From Siphonodentalium dalli (taxonomy: Eukaryota > Mollusca > Scaphopoda > Gadilida > Siphonodentaliidae): a stretch of DNA of 64,000 bases. Made by a program: the position numbers and the translations under genes. Where the stretch lies: the NCBI GenBank assembly GCA_032622095.1, contig CP136063.1:216771982-216835981 (forward strand), written 5' to 3'. The notes beneath the pieces were generated by a model that did no database searches, was not told the origin of the DNA, and was given only the letters and a program-made list of their open reading frames with translations. Shown piece after piece: positions 22,476 through 32,243 of this stretch (its first letter is position 1; every line of letters begins with the position of its first letter).

Positions 22476-24066
22476 GGGGGTGTTTATACATTACCCGGCG
22501 AAGATCGCATTCGCTGTAGCCGGCAGCGATAACAATAGAGTGTTTATACTTCGCCGGATAAGAATTACGGCTATCCGGATACTCAGCTATACGGTTTTCA
22601 ACTTTTGGTTAAAAATGCTTTAGTACAAGCACCTGATTGTCGTATGGATTCTAATTCGCTCTGCGGTTAAGTTAGATGTTTATCTGGGGTCATGCCGTCA
22701 TGGGTGATTTCCTTTCAACAATTAACTCGAACAATATTATTGTGCAATCGCTGATAGACCAGCCCGCTTTTCACCTGTGTATATATTGGTCAGTGTGCCA
22801 GTTTGATTGTCTCTAATCAGCTGTCAGGTCGGTGGTCACGCACCTTGGTTATAAGCTATTATTATAAATACTAACCGATGATGGTACACGTACTCTGCAT
22901 GTGCATGGTACATTTGTTGCGCATTCGAGGGAATTAATTCATGTACATGTATGTCCATATATATATATGGAAGAAATGGGATGGCACGTTTCTGTGGATT
23001 CAAACTTAATGGACAATTAGTTCAATAATCTAAATCTGAGTGCGCCGTGGACATATTGACACAGGGACGGGTCTAGAGGGCCTGATTTGGAGGTGTGGGA
23101 CTGTTCATCTTTGGAATTTATCGACCGACCGTGGTTATGGTCAGGTGTGAGAATTTTTTTTAATCTGAAAATTGCAAAATCCTAGCATCCAGCCTTAAGA
23201 TTTCCAATTGTTGGACATTTTCCAAACTTGACGCACCTCTAATAAGGTTGGATCATTTCCAACTGATGGTCATTTCAGTCCAACAATTTGGTAAAAAAAT
23301 AAGCAAATGTTGCCTAAAGAAATCACCAATAACAAATTGTTGAAAATAAAACTACGAGAACAATTTCATCATATTGCTGATGTCAAATGTCCAACTATTG
23401 TCGTGTCAGGTATGAAATTTCCAGCTTTTGAATATTTTGATTAAAGTTGGGATGAGACACCCCCATCGCCTCGGCCCTATATACATGGACATGGTGAACG
23501 CCCGAGTAAAATGAAAAACATATTTTATTGTATAATGTGCAAACGGAAAATGTGTCACATTTGATTCGCGATGTTGAAACTTATATATATAATATAAAAT
23601 CCAATCCGAATGATTAGACACCAATTTGTAGATGTATGCGACGAACAGATCTCAAAACTGACAATGGCCATGCTTTTGGTGCGACACTCACTTCACAGGC
23701 TGTATGTGAAGTTTGTGAACCAAAACAAACCATTAACAATGTTTTTTAAATATCTATAAAATTACCAATAGCAATACCTGAAAGTTTGAGTTGGATATTA
23801 ATAATTTCGGCATTTCCATTTCTAAAAAGTTTCATTTCACTATACTGCCCAACCATATCTCTAACAGGAAGCGGCTAGATGTTTACAGGTGTACAGCAAT
23901 ATCATATTGCAGTTCAGTGAGAACTAAAACGAAAACTATTATGAAGTAAAGGAGACACATGAATATATGCGTATCTTCGCCGGCGATGTGTAAACACTCT
24001 GCCCAACCTTCGCCGGCTAACGGGTTCGCCGGGTAACGGCTTCACCGGCTATGTGTGAACGTCACC
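22476..24066. mobile_element. Harbinger-like non-autonomous element, copy 2
   Basis: Full-length relative of 15076-16604, with the same termini and an exact TTA duplication (22473-22475 and 24067-24069). Uninterrupted array units read CCACACAATTAGAC, so the empty site can be inferred. It keeps a ~53-bp stretch (about 23042-23094, containing ACAGGGACGGGTC) that copy 1 lacks. No transposase. Confidence 0.8.
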
Positions 24067-25170
24067 TTAGACTCATTATAGAGACGAATATATATAACAT
24101 TTATGAAAATTTGCGAGTATACAAATTGGTATCAAATTTAGGGCCACCATTGCATATCTCTCACCCAAAAGGCACCAATTTGGCACATTTAAGCCACACG
24201 AATAGATTATTCGTATCACGGAGAAGAATATGTATAAATCAGGAGGAAATCGGCGCTAAACATATTGTTTATCAATGTTTGTGTCGATCTCACCCTGAGT
24301 CGAATGGCCCCACTTTTGTCATCTTTAACCACATAATTAGACCCTGATATCATGGAGATTATTATTTGAAAGTTTGGTGCTAATCCGCGACTAAACAATT
24401 TTTTATCAAATTTAGTGCCCACACCACCCACCCCCATCTCGCACCAAAGCAGCACCAATATGACGTCTTTAAAATTACACGACTAGATTCCTCATATTAT
24501 GGATAAGAATGTGTATCAATTTGGTGGAAATTGGCTATAAAAATATGAGTATCAATTTTGGTGCCATCTCCCTTTCAGCGCACACCTGACTCGAATGACG
24601 CCACTTTTGACAGCTTTAAGCCACACAATTAGACACATCATACCATGGGGATGAATTTGTATACGTTTCGTGGCAATCGGCGACTAAACCAATTCTTATC
24701 ATATTTAGTACCCACCCACCGCCCCCCCCTAAATCTCTCATCTCAACGACACAAATGTGGCGTCTTTAAATCACACAATAAGATTCCTTGTATCATGGAG
24801 AAGATCTCAGAAGAATGTGCATCAATTTGGTGGAATTCGACGCTAAAATTATTTTTTATCAATTTTGGTCCTCCTCTCCCCTTCCGGGCATCCCTAGCGC
24901 GAACGGCGCGTCTTTTGACATATTTAAACCACGCCATTAGATCCCTCATATTATGGGGATGATTATATATAAGTTTGGTGGCAATCGGCGAAAAAAAAAG
25001 TTCTGCCCCTGACAACAACGGCGTCATTTTAGAAAATTCTAACCCTCGCCATTATCTTTCTCGTAAAAAGTTACCCCTATTAAACCCATTTTGTGCTATC
25101 TAGGTGGTCCCCATGTGAATTTCTATAGAACACAGACAGACAGACATTCGCAAATATAGATTTAGATATA
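24067..25170. repeat. Decayed ~148-bp tandem array, right part
   Basis: About seven degenerate units run in direct orientation, recognisable by ATCATGGAGA, TTTGGTGG-x-AAT and the GCGCCACTTTTG(T/A)CA phrases. The array closes with a block containing GAACACAGACAGACAGACATT near 25130. Open frames here are by-products of the repeat. Confidence 0.6.
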
Positions 25171-25234
25171 ATTTCTTCTTAGCCGTATATAGGTCTGCTG
25201 ATAGTTAACAAATATGAATAGTAACACATTTTAA

Positions 25235-25455
25235 AGATACGGGCGGCGTTGGCGGTGGGTAAGCTGTTAAAATATTCACCTCCGTCAAAAAACGCCATAA
25301 ACAGAAAGAATAGTAAAATATAGAGAGACCTTGTTCTTATACCAATTAGAAATATGGCACAAACAGTATGTTATTGTCATTTTTTTCCCTTTGTTATGTA
25401 AACAAAAGCGATTTGAACAAATATGAATATTTCTGCAACGAACGCCACCCTGCCT
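25235..25455 (+). mobile_element. TTAA-MITE, divergent, internally deleted
   Basis: The left end AGATACGGGCGGCG after TTAA (25231-25234) and the right end CCACCCTGCCT before TTAA (25456-25459) belong to the same subfamily as 38117-38573. The middle is missing, leaving 221 bp. Confidence 0.7.
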
Positions 25456-25599
25456 TTAAGACCTATGTTATGTATTTGTTAATACATAAAATAGATCTTA
25501 AAAGGTGTTACTCTTCATATTAATTTGAAAGTGAAAGATTTGTTATATGAGAGCCGTAATTATGGGCAGTTGTCCTGATACAGGGTTACGGGCAGTCAT

Positions 25600-26364
25600 A
25601 TTTCCCATTGTCTGAAGTCAACAAAAATGTGCAAAAAGCTATGTATAGGTTATATACCCCTATATATAACTTCAGATTTACCCCACCCCTATATTCATAC
25701 CCGCCCATAACGACGGTTCAGGGGTCAAGAACTTTACGGGCAGTATACAGCAAACATGTAGAGAACCGTAGCTGCCATATTTGCGCGTAAGTGTCTTATT
25801 GCAAGCTATTTGGGATAAATTAGTTGCTCATCTCCATCAAAGGAACACGGTTCCTATGTCCCTGACCACTGACTAAACTTGTCAATTTCACTTGCGCAGT
25901 TGTTTCACATGTCAACATTGTCTATATGGAATTGTAACCGGTCAGTTCATTTATAGGCGTGCGTGTCTATTGGCCAGACCAATAGGTATATGACTATCGA
26001 CAATACATACATATGTACAAAGATAAAAAAAATTGTGTTGTTCTGTGAGAGGGTGGCTCTAAGTGATTGCTTGAAAAATGAAATGGTGTAAACTGAAATC
26101 AACAACATTTTGCAAAAAGCAATGTAAAGGCTATATACCCCTATATATAACTTCAGATTTATCCCACCCCTATTTTCGTACCCACCCATAACGACGGTTC
26201 AGGAGTCAAGAACTTTACGGGCAGTATATAACAAACTTACAATATACGGTGTCTACGGGCAGTATATATACGGCCTGCTATTACTGTGGAAATAACTAAT
26301 TGGCATATTTGCACTTAAGTGTCTTATTGCAAGCTATCTGTTATAAATTGCTTGTTCATCGCCA
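25600..26364 (+). repeat. Satellite array, left segment
   Basis: One monomer plus a partial one, starting at the CCCCTATATATAACTTCAGA mark (25653 and 26131; spacing 478 bp). Shared blocks include CCATAACGACGGTTCAG, AAGAACTTTACGGGCAGTAT, GTGTCTTATTGCAAGCTAT and TGGCCAGACCAATA. The second monomer is cut by the LINE. Confidence 0.8.
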
Positions 26365-26595
26365 ATTTTCAATTCGTTTAATCTTTTTGACCCATAATAC
26401 ATAGGTATTAAGATAATATATAATACATTTTATGTACATGACTTACATAATAGATATACAAATGATATACATTATAATATATGAAAAGTATTTACAATAT
26501 AAATAATATACCTGTTTGCCATAGGTGCTGTCTGCTGACGCTATATACTATGGTGTCATATATGACTGATCCACACAAAGTGCATAGACACCCTC

Positions 26596-26624
26596 AATTA
26601 TATTACCAGCGAGGTAATATAATT
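26596..26624 (-). other. 3' UTR hairpin of the LINE
   Basis: AATTATATTACC and GGTAATATAATT form a perfect 12-bp stem with the 5-nt loop AGCGA, about 100 nt after the ORF2 end. LINE reverse transcriptases of this group often recognise a 3' stem-loop, so this is a candidate recognition site. Confidence 0.55.
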
Positions 26625-26718
26625 AAGAGTATGTATCCACTCTGGTTTAGTCGCTTGCACATGTTATTTCGTGTTAGGTTCGTAGGAATACTGTGTCATT
26701 TACTATCTTTTTCGGTAT

Positions 26719-26919
26719 CTACCCAAGCTTATCTGAATTTATAAGTTTATGATTGATTATTTTAATAAAGTCGCACAATTTCCGTATGTCTGTTGAATTG
26801 TTCTGGTTAAGTATTTCACTCATTGTGATAGTATTTTGTTTTTTGTTAGTAAATTTTGATAGTAATCGCTGTCTTTCGGGTGATAGTCTCTCGCATTCAA
26901 GAAGATAATGAAATTCATC
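26719..26919 (-). pseudogene. In-frame ORF2 tail after premature TGA
   Basis: Sixty-six sense codons continue the ORF2 frame. They complete the CCHC spacing C-x2-C-x9-H-x4-C when the stop counts as one residue. The same spacing class (x8) occurs in the truncated LINE at 4944-5798. That makes a single point mutation the simplest cause. Confidence 0.8.
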
Positions 26920-29900
26920 TCAAATCTTTCTGGAGTTACAGAGTGGACATAGTCGGTCAGTTTGTTCAGGTTTTCGCCAGCGTCCTGTTTCAATAGGTAA
27001 ATGGTGATTACTGGTTCTAAATTTACATAATGTAATCCGGTTTACTACGTTCAACGTTAGATACCTTTCAAAAGATAAGTCATGTTTAAAAATTTGGTAT
27101 ATCTTACCACGACTGGAGTTGTTCATATCAGTTTCCCAATTATCCGTGAATTGTGAAATTAAACTACACTTTATATACGAAACGAATTGGGCAGTATCCG
27201 GTATGCGTTCCATGTGCCATGCATGTAATTGGTTACAATGGTCTAATAAATCATAGATTCGGTGTAACAAAGGGAAATGATTAGCGTTGATATCGAACAT
27301 AGTCTGTGCTAATTTCAAAAGTATTCTGGGATATCTCACCTCCTCACTGTTCATAATTTTGCACCAATATTTTATTATTCTCGTGTTTATATACACGTCA
27401 ATTGGTAGTCTCCCACATTCCCCATACAGCATAAAGTTGGGAGTAGATGGCCTCAGGTGAAGAATATGCTTCATAAATTTTCGATGAACTTTTTCAAGAA
27501 TATCATTGTTACCGAAACCCCAAATCTCGCAACCATATAATAAAATTGGCATAACGTGCAAGTCGAACAAATCAAGTTGGGGTTTGATCGAGAGACAGTG
27601 CTTTCGCGAATTCCCAATAACTGAGTACATGGCTTTGGTAGCTTTTTCTGCCAGGGCCTTTTTTGCCGTCGTGAATGATCCAGATTTGCAAAATATTATT
27701 CCTAGGTAATTAAATTTGTTTACTGTTTCGATTCTTCTTCCTTTGAACAGAAATTTTGTCTTTTTTGGAAGACTGGTCTTCGAAAAGTTGACAATTTTCG
27801 TTTTCTCGATATTCACTGTTAATTTCCATTTATTGCAATATTTTTCAAAGAGGTCCAGTTGTTGTTGTAATACTTTTGGGGTTTCCGCCATGATTGTCGT
27901 ATCATCGGCGTACATAATCATGAATATTTTCACATAACAGTTGAGTCGATTCTCTATTTCTAGGTCTATTGTTTTTAAGCCCACTACGTCGTTATCAAGT
28001 AAATATTCTTGCAAATCGTTCAAGTACAGTGTGAATAGTAGGGGGGATAGGTTCTCACCTTGCCTAACACCAGCATGGCAGGGGAAGTAAATGGATTTAC
28101 TTCCCTCTGCTTGAACACAGGATTTAATATGATTATACATGTTGGCAATAACCGTAAATATTTTCCCATTGATCCCATATTTCAAAATTTTCATCCAAAG
28201 TCCTTGCCTCCACACCATGTCGAATGCCTTTTGGAAGTCAATGAACGCACATAATAATTTCTTGTTTAATTTTCTACTTATTTCAAATAATAAATTTAAA
28301 ATGAAAATGTTGTCGATAGTCGAATAATTTTTCCTGAAACCGGCCTGATTTTCTGATATAACGTCAAAATCGTCAGTGAATTGTCCCAAACGGTTGGATA
28401 AGATCTTAGTAAACAGTTTACCAAAACAACTCAGAAGGGTGATCGGCCTATAATTAATGGGGTCGGTCGGGTCACCCTTATTTTTGTAAAGAGGTACAAT
28501 AGTACCTATCACCCAATCTGCCGGTATTATCCCCGTGTTAAATACTATGTTAAACAATTTGCAGTATATGGCGATGAAAACATCTGAAGAGGCTTTGATA
28601 TAGTCATTGAGAATAAGATCATGGCCGCTTGATTTGTTATTTTTGAGACCCTTAATGGCTTGTCTTATTTCCTCTTCGGTGATCGGTCGGTTCAGGTCGG
28701 TATTCGCGTCTACGTTAAATAGTTCAATTATGTCCCGTTCTATTAATGGGTCGTCATCGTGTTTAGTCGCATTGATGTTCTGAAAATAATGTGTCAAATC
28801 ATCGAGAGTAGCATCAATGCGTTGAGAATTTCCGCCCCTAATTTTCTTCCAGAAATCACGCGGGCTACCGTGTTGTAAAGCTGACATTTCGCGAGTAATC
28901 ATATCTCTGTGTGCTCTAATTGATTTGTCCATTTCGCTTTTATAAACGCGAGACGCTTGTTTCATATCTCTATCTGAGGTGGAGTCCCGGCTTGATTTTT
29001 GAGCACGAGAAGCTCTCCGATAAGACTGTCGTGCAATTCGGCACGCTTCATTGAACCATGGTTTATTTTTACAATTTCTACGGTTATTCGACTGCCTAAT
29101 TGTCCGTTCAGTGTGTACACCTAAAGTATTTTCTGCCGTTGTTGTCATGACTTTGCTTATGGAGGTGACAATCATATTAATTGCTTCGGGGCACAACTCG
29201 TTCGGCTTGAGTGAATTCAATAAGTGGTGTATGCTGGAAATGGCATTATAATCAATATTTTCAACAAATTCTGGTCGTTTAGAAGGGTCCCACTTTTTTA
29301 CGCGGTTCGTTTTGCTGGCAGACGTCGTGTCATTGTCAGTGAGCCACGTACGTGCATATTCAGAATTGAGCGTTGTTACGAGACCGCAATGTATATCTGA
29401 TGCTAATGGGCTAAATTGGAGTACTTGGAAGTCCAATATAGCTGGTAGACCTGTCGCTAAAGATAATGTATAATCAATTACGGTCTTATTTTGACTGGTG
29501 AATGCGCCAACGTTTTTGTCTTTACCAGCCCTTCCGTTCAAAATAACAAATCCGTGATGTTGACATAAGTTCAAGAGCGAGATTCCATATTGGTTTCTGT
29601 TGTGGTCCTGGTTCTGTCTGGCTATAGGCATATTAGTCATGTGTAAATATATCAATTGTTCTGAAAGTATTTCGTGAAATATATCCGATTCGAACATGTC
29701 GTTGTCGGTACCATAATTACTAATATCAGTTTCAAGCGATGTACGTGCGTTGAAATCGCCAGTGATGAATATCTTATCTGTGCGGTTCGCTAAATTTAAG
29801 AACTCACTTTCTACTTCTGTAAATGCGTCTTTCGATGCGTAGTTACTACTTTCAGGTGGTATATATACTGCACCTATTATTACATGGAATTTACATGAAT

Positions 29901-30936
29901 TTTCTGACCTTTTAATCTCAATCCAATGTACAAACTTGGACGGCGTTTCAATGATTTTCGAAAATCTACAAAGTTCGTCTTTGATGCCAATGGCTATTCC
30001 ACCTGACCGTATTCGCGAAAGTTTTCGTCTATTTTTCATAAAAAAGGTATACCCCTTTAAATACAGTTTGTCACAGTCATCGGTTTTTGTTTCCGATAGA
30101 CATAAGACATGGTATTTAGAACAAAATTCCTGGAAATCCGGATATTCAAGTCTTTTTCGAAGACCACACACATTTAAGGACAAGATTTCGAAATTTCCTT
30201 CGTTGTTTTCGGAACTGAGGTCTTGTTCGAATGGATATATCTCAGCTACATCAAGATAATTATTTTTACACAAACATGGCGTATCTGTAATATTAATGTC
30301 ATCACAATAGTTTTCGTGCAAATATTCATTCATACAATCAATAGTATCGCCCTGATCATAATCAAGTGAGTCATTGTTATGTGATAAAGAACATTTATTT
30401 TCATTGGTGTTATCTACTAATTCTCGTGCGTCTTTTAAAATATCTGATAGGGGTTTAGTCTCTAGCGTTATAATGTGGTCTTTTTTAACTACACCACGAC
30501 ACTCACAGTCCGCTGTGATATGCTCCAAATTGTCACCAAGCGGAGTTAATTGATAGAGATCGGTGTTAGATGTTGTCCCGTAATTCATTATTCTATCATG
30601 AATATTACAGTACTCATAATCAGTTTCTGACTGCCAATCGCATTCCGATTGATCAAGTGAACAGTCTACCGTGGGTGTGTCTCTGTCACTGGGCCATACA
30701 GCTTGGGGCACGTGATCAAAACAGTCTACCATGCTTTGTTCATTATGACGCTCGCCCATGCGTTGTTCACAACTACGGTCATAATTAAAGTGGGATTCGG
30801 TAATGCATGTAGTCATGTTCAGGAGATCCGCATACACATTATCCCTTATGTTCTCAATCGGAACGTCTTTAGGAACAAATACACTTTCTCGAACGTTTCT
30901 GCGGACATCCGATAAATCAGTAGATGCATGTGACAT
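26920..30936 (-). CDS. LINE ORF2: APE endonuclease and reverse transcriptase
   Basis: 1,338 codons from ATG at 30936. Residues 1-245 are an N/D/S-rich extension with scattered Cys and no recognised domain. Residues ~249-520 are an apurinic-type endonuclease: N255, E282 (SETK), D394-x-N396 (GDFN), D488 (IDY) and D514/H516 (SDIH) are all present. Residues ~750-1085 are the reverse transcriptase: NYRPI (828-832), AFID-x5-D (D900, D906), GVRQG (956-960) and YADD (1009-1012). Residues 1305-1333 give FRTSNHHLPIETG and the first two Cys of a CCHC knuckle (C1330, C1333). The TGA at 26920-26922 falls inside that knuckle. The frame then stays open for 66 more codons, to TAG at 26719-26721, and these carry the missing His and Cys (DEFHYLLEC). 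The protein nicks target DNA and primes cDNA synthesis. Loss of the last 66 residues probably weakens RNA binding, unless the stop is read through. Confidence 0.93.
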   Translation of the reverse strand: MSHASTDLSDVRRNVRESVFVPKDVPIENIRDNVYADLLNMTTCITESHFNYDRSCEQRMGERHNEQSMVDCFDHVPQAVWPSDRDTPTVDCSLDQSECDWQSETDYEYCNIHDRIMNYGTTSNTDLYQLTPLGDNLEHITADCECRGVVKKDHIITLETKPLSDILKDARELVDNTNENKCSLSHNNDSLDYDQGDTIDCMNEYLHENYCDDINITDTPCLCKNNYLDVAEIYPFEQDLSSENNEGNFEILSLNVCGLRKRLEYPDFQEFCSKYHVLCLSETKTDDCDKLYLKGYTFFMKNRRKLSRIRSGGIAIGIKDELCRFSKIIETPSKFVHWIEIKRSENSCKFHVIIGAVYIPPESSNYASKDAFTEVESEFLNLANRTDKIFITGDFNARTSLETDISNYGTDNDMFESDIFHEILSEQLIYLHMTNMPIARQNQDHNRNQYGISLLNLCQHHGFVILNGRAGKDKNVGAFTSQNKTVIDYTLSLATGLPAILDFQVLQFSPLASDIHCGLVTTLNSEYARTWLTDNDTTSASKTNRVKKWDPSKRPEFVENIDYNAISSIHHLLNSLKPNELCPEAINMIVTSISKVMTTTAENTLGVHTERTIRQSNNRRNCKNKPWFNEACRIARQSYRRASRAQKSSRDSTSDRDMKQASRVYKSEMDKSIRAHRDMITREMSALQHGSPRDFWKKIRGGNSQRIDATLDDLTHYFQNINATKHDDDPLIERDIIELFNVDANTDLNRPITEEEIRQAIKGLKNNKSSGHDLILNDYIKASSDVFIAIYCKLFNIVFNTGIIPADWVIGTIVPLYKNKGDPTDPINYRPITLLSCFGKLFTKILSNRLGQFTDDFDVISENQAGFRKNYSTIDNIFILNLLFEISRKLNKKLLCAFIDFQKAFDMVWRQGLWMKILKYGINGKIFTVIANMYNHIKSCVQAEGSKSIYFPCHAGVRQGENLSPLLFTLYLNDLQEYLLDNDVVGLKTIDLEIENRLNCYVKIFMIMYADDTTIMAETPKVLQQQLDLFEKYCNKWKLTVNIEKTKIVNFSKTSLPKKTKFLFKGRRIETVNKFNYLGIIFCKSGSFTTAKKALAEKATKAMYSVIGNSRKHCLSIKPQLDLFDLHVMPILLYGCEIWGFGNNDILEKVHRKFMKHILHLRPSTPNFMLYGECGRLPIDVYINTRIIKYWCKIMNSEEVRYPRILLKLAQTMFDINANHFPLLHRIYDLLDHCNQLHAWHMERIPDTAQFVSYIKCSLISQFTDNWETDMNNSSRGKIYQIFKHDLSFERYLTLNVVNRITLCKFRTSNHHLPIETGRWRKPEQTDRLCPLCNSRKI

Positions 30937-30951
30937 AGTAGCAAACTTGTA

Positions 30952-31584
30952 TCACGTACTTGAATCAGTTACAAGATCTGGCGCCAAGCTATTACTATAT
31001 GGGTACTGTACTGTACCATTATGTTCGTAAGATGCGATGTCATTACACACGCTAGGATAGGGTGAGTTATCATTGTAATTATCAAAAACAGCATTTGAAC
31101 TCACTTTGTGACAAGCACTATCAGTTGTAGTGAGTGACAATGACATTGATGCATTTACATGCCCATTGTCAATTAACAATTTGCCGTTAACTTTATCGGT
31201 GTCGCTTTTTGTACAATTTTGTAATTGTAACTTATATGTGTCATGTAAGCTTAACTGAGTGCCGGTGTCCAGCAAATGAGAATTTGAATAACGTATTACA
31301 GTATCTGTGGCTTTTGGCGCTTTGATACAAACTTCGCCCCTAATGACATTCACATTTACTTGTTTGCTACTACTGTACGTACATTTACACTCAACATCAT
31401 CATTTTCAACACAACATATATCAGCCAGCTCAATATTGTTACATATACATGTTTCTAAATTAACATTATTTGAAGACATTTCACAAACATTGCCATACAT
31501 TATCTCCCGTGTTTCTCTCAAAATGTCGTAGGTGCTTAATAAGGGCGATTCAGGTTCGGTAGATTGAGAATTGGTGCGGACAAC
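30952..31584 (-). CDS. LINE intermediate zone, segment B (same frame as ORF2)
   Basis: An open stretch in the ORF2 frame runs from 31584 (just after a stop) to TGA at 30952-30954; the first ATG is at 31500. The protein is N/S/T-rich with several Cys pairs (ETCICNN, ADICCVEN, VECKCTY) and no recognised domain. Only 15 nt separate its TGA from the ORF2 ATG in the same frame. It overlaps the previous open segment by about 45 nt in another frame. It may be an N-terminal extension of ORF2 cut off by point mutation, or a separate linker ORF. Confidence 0.5.
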   Translation of the reverse strand, partial: VVRTNSQSTEPESPLLSTYDILRETREIMYGNVCEMSSNNVNLETCICNNIELADICCVENDDVECKCTYSSSKQVNVNVIRGEVCIKAPKATDTVIRYSNSHLLDTGTQLSLHDTYKLQLQNCTKSDTDKVNGKLLIDNGHVNASMSLSLTTTDSACHKVSSNAVFDNYNDNSPYPSVCNDIASYEHNGTVQYPYSNSLAPDLVTDSST

Positions 31585-32243
31585 TCACTATCGCGATCGG
31601 GATATGCGTCTACTTTGCTTGTCTCAGTCGCCTGACGTTTTGTGAGCGATACTCCTACTCCGACCATGTGAAATCTCGATCCATTGACAAAACCATTATT
31701 TGCAGTTCGGGTATTCAACTGGTCACCGTTACTAGCGCGACATGTCGAGTTCGGACTGACAGCGCGATTGCTATTGAGCACGTGATTTCTGTGTACCTGG
31801 CCTTCGTTACAACGGGTTGCGGTTGATTGGCTACAGTAACACGGGCAATCATTACGATTCAGCGGACTCAATGGATTACTAGAAGTCAACATTACATTGA
31901 GCGATATTGGTACGGTCACGTGATGTCTGTCTGGCTCGCCGTCAAAACAATGGTTTTCGGGTTGTTTTGGATTGACCGGCGCACGTGATATGTCATGAGA
32001 TAACGGTACACTGAGCGAAACTGGTGCGGTCACGTGATGTTTGTCTAGCTCGCCGTCATAACAATGGTTTTCGGTTTGTTTTGAATTGACCGATGTACTT
32101 GGTATTTGCTCGCACACTTGGGGAGATTGCACGGCAATGTTTGCAGAGTTACATGTATAACGTGTATATCCGAAGACATTAATGTTCTCATATCTAGTGA
32201 CAATATCTTGAGAACTGATATTATTACACAATTGATTAACAGT
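31536..32243 (-). CDS. LINE intermediate zone, segment A (ORF1 frame)
   Basis: After the ORF1 TGA (32244-32246) the same frame stays open for about 235 codons to TAA at 31536-31538. It has no early ATG. The product is N/S/T-rich and contains a 38-residue in-frame repeat with a 114-bp period: NHCYDGELDKHHVT and NHCFDGEPDRHHVT, at about 32075-32030 and 31960-31915. No domain recognised. It could be an ORF1 extension by TGA readthrough, or the start of a long ORF2 N-terminus that a frameshift near 31540-31584 separates from segment B. Confidence 0.45.
   Translation of the reverse strand, partial: TVNQLCNNISSQDIVTRYENINVFGYTRYTCNSANIAVQSPQVCEQIPSTSVNSKQTENHCYDGELDKHHVTAPVSLSVPLSHDISRAPVNPKQPENHCFDGEPDRHHVTVPISLNVMLTSSNPLSPLNRNDCPCYCSQSTATRCNEGQVHRNHVLNSNRAVSPNSTCRASNGDQLNTRTANNGFVNGSRFHMVGVGVSLTKRQATETSKVDAYPDRDSELSAPILNLPNLNRPY

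Noticed and set aside
26920-26922. Selenocysteine at the ORF2 TGA
   Set aside because: No SECIS-like element was recognised and the position is not a Cys in the knuckle. A point mutation is simpler.
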